NCBI GenBank assembly: GCA_029167225.1 | Contig: JARFNK010000003.1 | Location: 62,001 to 126,000, forward strand | Origin: Sphingobium arseniciresistens | Lineage (GTDB): Bacteria; Pseudomonadota; Alphaproteobacteria; Sphingomonadales; Sphingomonadaceae | Direction of reading: 5' to 3' | Length of the DNA stretch: 64,000 nt | Part shown: positions 62,317-64,000 of the stretch, piece after piece | Layout: each line of letters starts with the position of its first letter | Numbering within the stretch: position 1 is the stretch's first letter | Position numbers and translations under genes: made by a program | Notes under the pieces: model-generated | What the model saw: only the letters and a program-made list of their open reading frames with translations | Database searches by the model: none | Told to the model about the DNA's origin: nothing

Positions 62317-63111
62317 ATGTCGCTAGGACAGCAGCTTCATCCTCATCTTCCGTTTCTTCGCCGCTATGCGCGGGCATTGACCGGCACCCAGGCGCATGGC
62401 GACGCCTATGTTCGTGCGACGCTGGAAGCGATTGTGTCCGCGCCCGACCAATTCCCGCGCGATGTCGATCCGCGACTTGGCCTGTACCGGACATTCCATG
62501 CCATCTGGGCATCCTCGCATCAGGACGACGCGCCCGAGCTGGATGACGGCGGCGAGCGGGAAGCGATCGCCCGTGCCCGGCTCGCGCGGATCACCCCGCT
62601 GTCGCGCCAGGCGCTGCTGCTGACGGCGATGGAGGGTTTCACGCCCGAAGACACCGCCTATCTGATGAACCTGCCCAAGGCGGACGTGGACGCGTTGGTC
62701 GGCGAGGCGCTGGGCGAAATCGAATCGCAGACCCGCGCGCGGGTGCTCATCATCGAGGATGAGCCGATCATTGCGATGGATATCGAGACGATCGTGCGCG
62801 ACCTTGGCCATGAAGTGACGGCGATCGCCGTGACTCGTGACGAAGCCGTGCGCGAGGCTATGGCGCAGCGTCCAGGGCTGGTGCTGGCCGACATCCAACT
62901 GGCGGACGATTCCAGCGGCATCGACGCGGTGAAGGACATCCTGACCGAATTTTCGGTGCCGGTGATCTTCATCACCGCCTTCCCGGAGCGGCTGCTGACC
63001 GGTGAACGGCCGGAGCCGACCTTCCTCATCACCAAGCCGTTCCAGCGCGCAACGGTGAAGGCCGCGATCGCGCAGGCGCTCTTCTTCGATCAGGCGACCG
63101 CGCCCGCCTGA
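62317..63111 (+). CDS. phyR: PhyR, general stress response regulator (sigma-like plus receiver domain)
   Basis: PhyR combines an N-terminal EcfG-like domain (residues 1-130, decoy for NepR) with a C-terminal receiver domain (142-255). Landmarks of the receiver are the acidic pair Glu147-Asp148 in LIIEDEPII, the phospho-acceptor Asp192 in LADIQLADDSSG, Thr220 in FITAF and Lys240 in ITKPF. When phosphorylated it binds NepR and sets EcfG free. The 264-residue length is normal. It is divergent from nepR and followed by a small membrane protein and ecfG on the same strand. Confidence 0.96.
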   Translation: MSLGQQLHPHLPFLRRYARALTGTQAHGDAYVRATLEAIVSAPDQFPRDVDPRLGLYRTFHAIWASSHQDDAPELDDGGEREAIARARLARITPLSRQALLLTAMEGFTPEDTAYLMNLPKADVDALVGEALGEIESQTRARVLIIEDEPIIAMDIETIVRDLGHEVTAIAVTRDEAVREAMAQRPGLVLADIQLADDSSGIDAVKDILTEFSVPVIFITAFPERLLTGERPEPTFLITKPFQRATVKAAIAQALFFDQATAPA

Positions 63112-63157
63112 TCCCGAGGTCGAAAACCGTGCCTGCGGGTGAAATTCCCGCCGGCAC

Positions 63158-63182
63158 GGAACTCCCCCCATGACAGGGCGTT
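63158..63182 (+). promoter_or_regulatory. Exact sigma-EcfG promoter before the small membrane protein and ecfG
   Basis: GGAAC (63158-63162), 16 bases (63163-63178), CGTT (63179-63182). This is the full consensus of promoters recognised by EcfG. It lies 24 bases before the start of the 45-residue protein and about 170 before ecfG, so the sigma factor should drive its own gene. Confidence 0.85.
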
Positions 63183-63205
63183 ATTGTTGCGTAACGACAG
63201 GGAGA

Positions 63206-63343
63206 ATGACCTTGCCGAAGGAGCAACATATCAGTGAGGAAAAGGCGCGCGCCGGGTCGACACCGCATATCGTGCGCTATGTCCTTGCGATCTCCATCAC
63301 CTTGGCGATCATCGCCATGTTGCTCGTCTATTGGGTCTTTTGA
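63206..63343 (+). CDS. 45-residue single-helix membrane protein in the stress module
   Basis: A very short reading frame between phyR and ecfG: MTLPKEQHISEEKARAG, then one hydrophobic helix (residues about 22-43, HIVRYVLAISITLAIIAMLL) and a short end VYWVF. It sits directly behind an exact EcfG promoter and 11 bases before the possible ecfG start. The ATG at 63206 lies one base after GGGAGA, so a TTG at 63212 (residue 3), 7 bases from that site, may be the real start. I know no function; it may be a stress-induced membrane peptide, or a coupling device for ecfG translation. Confidence 0.65.
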   Translation: MTLPKEQHISEEKARAGSTPHIVRYVLAISITLAIIAMLLVYWVF

Positions 63344-63354
63344 CCATTTCGGGC

Positions 63355-64000
63355 ATGGCATTCTCGACGCAGCCTATCGGCGCAAACATTCATCGCGATG
63401 ACAGGTCCCATTATCTTGGCTCAACTCGCCTTTCTTCCAGTGACAAGGATCCTGGCAAACCACGCAACCGGAATGCGCGCGTGAACGCCCGTGTCCAGGA
63501 CGAGCCCGACGCGTCCGCTGATGCGCCGACCGAAGTGCTCGTGGCTGAGGAGCGCGAGGCGTTGTCCGATGCGGATTTCAAGCGGGAACTCGCCGCCGTC
63601 ATCCCGCATCTCCGCGCCTTTGGCCGCTCGCTTTCGGGCAACCGGGATACCGCCGACGATCTCGTGCAGGAAACCCTGCTCAAGGCATGGTCGGCGCGTG
63701 CGCGGTTCCAGGCCGGCACCAACATGCGCGCCTGGACCTTCATCATCCTGCGCAATCACTATCTCTCGCAGATGCGCCGTTCGCGCTTTCGCGGCGAATG
63801 GGACGATCTGGCGGCGGAGCGCCTGCTGGCCGCGCCGGCCGGGCAGGACAAGCATGTCGAGCTTTCGGACATGCAACGTGCCCTGCTGCAGTTGCCCCAG
63901 CCCCAGCGAGAAGCCCTGATCCTGGTGGGCGCAGGCGGTTTTGCCTATGAGGAAGCTGCGGAAATCTGCGGCGTAGCGGTGGGCACGATCAAGAGCCGCG
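63355..64000 (+). CDS. ecfG: EcfG sigma factor of the general stress response (partial, runs off the window)
   Basis: Region 2 of an ECF sigma factor is clear: HLRAFGRSLSGNRDTADDLV, QETLLKAWSARARFQAG and NMRAWTFIILRNHYLSQMRR. Region 4 starts with MQRALLQLPQPQREALILVG and runs through YEEAAEICGVAVGTIKSR to the end of the window. This is the EcfG sequence typical of sphingomonads. The start is uncertain: ATG 63355 opens the frame with about 42 extra, poorly conserved residues, and GTG 63481 is nearer to the usual length. Expression from the exact EcfG promoter at 63158 makes a positive loop. Confidence 0.92.
   Translation, partial: MAFSTQPIGANIHRDDRSHYLGSTRLSSSDKDPGKPRNRNARVNARVQDEPDASADAPTEVLVAEEREALSDADFKRELAAVIPHLRAFGRSLSGNRDTADDLVQETLLKAWSARARFQAGTNMRAWTFIILRNHYLSQMRRSRFRGEWDDLAAERLLAAPAGQDKHVELSDMQRALLQLPQPQREALILVGAGGFAYEEAAEICGVAVGTIKSR

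Overview
The window is high-GC DNA that reads as a chromosomal segment of an alphaproteobacterium of the Sphingomonadales (Sphingomonas/Sphingobium type). The grounds are the PhyP-NepR-PhyR-EcfG general stress module at the right end, the style of the TonB receptor and the DUF983/DUF2171/DUF418 proteins, and the rpsM-rpsK-rpoA-rplQ and YfgM-BamB-Der blocks. I see no tRNA, rRNA, CRISPR array, insertion sequence or prophage. Most of the window is ordinary core genome, densely packed, with short operons on both strands.

Layout. 1-3.8 kb: purine catabolism (end of xdhB, xdhC, guaD, a small membrane protein, an SBF-type symporter). 3.8-8.3 kb: a serine-hydrolase-fold protein that has lost its catalytic Ser and His, then a fused 5-oxoprolinase. 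8.3-12.1 kb: class I ribonucleotide reductase, nrdA and nrdB, with an opposite-strand DUF2171 gene between them. 12.1-16 kb: small envelope and stress genes and the betaine-lipid pair btaA-btaB. 16-19 kb: an acyltransferase and an M28 peptidase. 19.2-22.1 kb: S13, S11, RpoA and L17. 22-31.6 kb: prolyl oligopeptidase, MFS transporter, guaA, 3-hydroxybutyryl-CoA dehydrogenase, RidA, ArsC-like protein, phosphodiesterase. 31.7-36.7 kb: Rrf2 regulator, the intact paralogue of the hydrolase, YezD, a TonB receptor, and an XRE regulator with a membrane protein. 36.8-45 kb: panB, YfgM-like, bamB, der, TusA-like, Hpt, bfr, bfd, DUF418, BioC-like. 45-53.2 kb: cyclophilin, purL, DUF805, MliC-like lipoprotein, xseB, ispA, coaD, a second cyclophilin, queA. 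53.2-58.9 kb: an AT-richer insertion between queA and tgt, holding a three-gene exported M48-peptidase operon, a MarR-GNAT fusion and a GGDEF-EAL protein. 58.9-64 kb: tgt, then phyP, nepR, phyR, a 45-residue membrane protein and the start of ecfG.

The most connected signal is regulatory. Exact matches to the sigma-EcfG promoter (GGAAC-N16-CGTT) lie upstream of the 45-residue protein/ecfG pair and, far away, of an acidic protein at 13.5 kb. A one-mismatch copy precedes the DUF2171 gene, and two weaker ones precede nepR. The module therefore appears to feed back on itself and to reach stress genes in the same window.

A second pattern is a TGTCTA-N9-TAGA(CA) element found 34-40 bases upstream of both hydrolase paralogues, the intact one and the catalytically dead one, with a weak version before YezD. 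This suggests that they answer to one regulator. The best candidates for something undescribed are this enzyme/pseudoenzyme pair and the exported M48 operon between queA and tgt.
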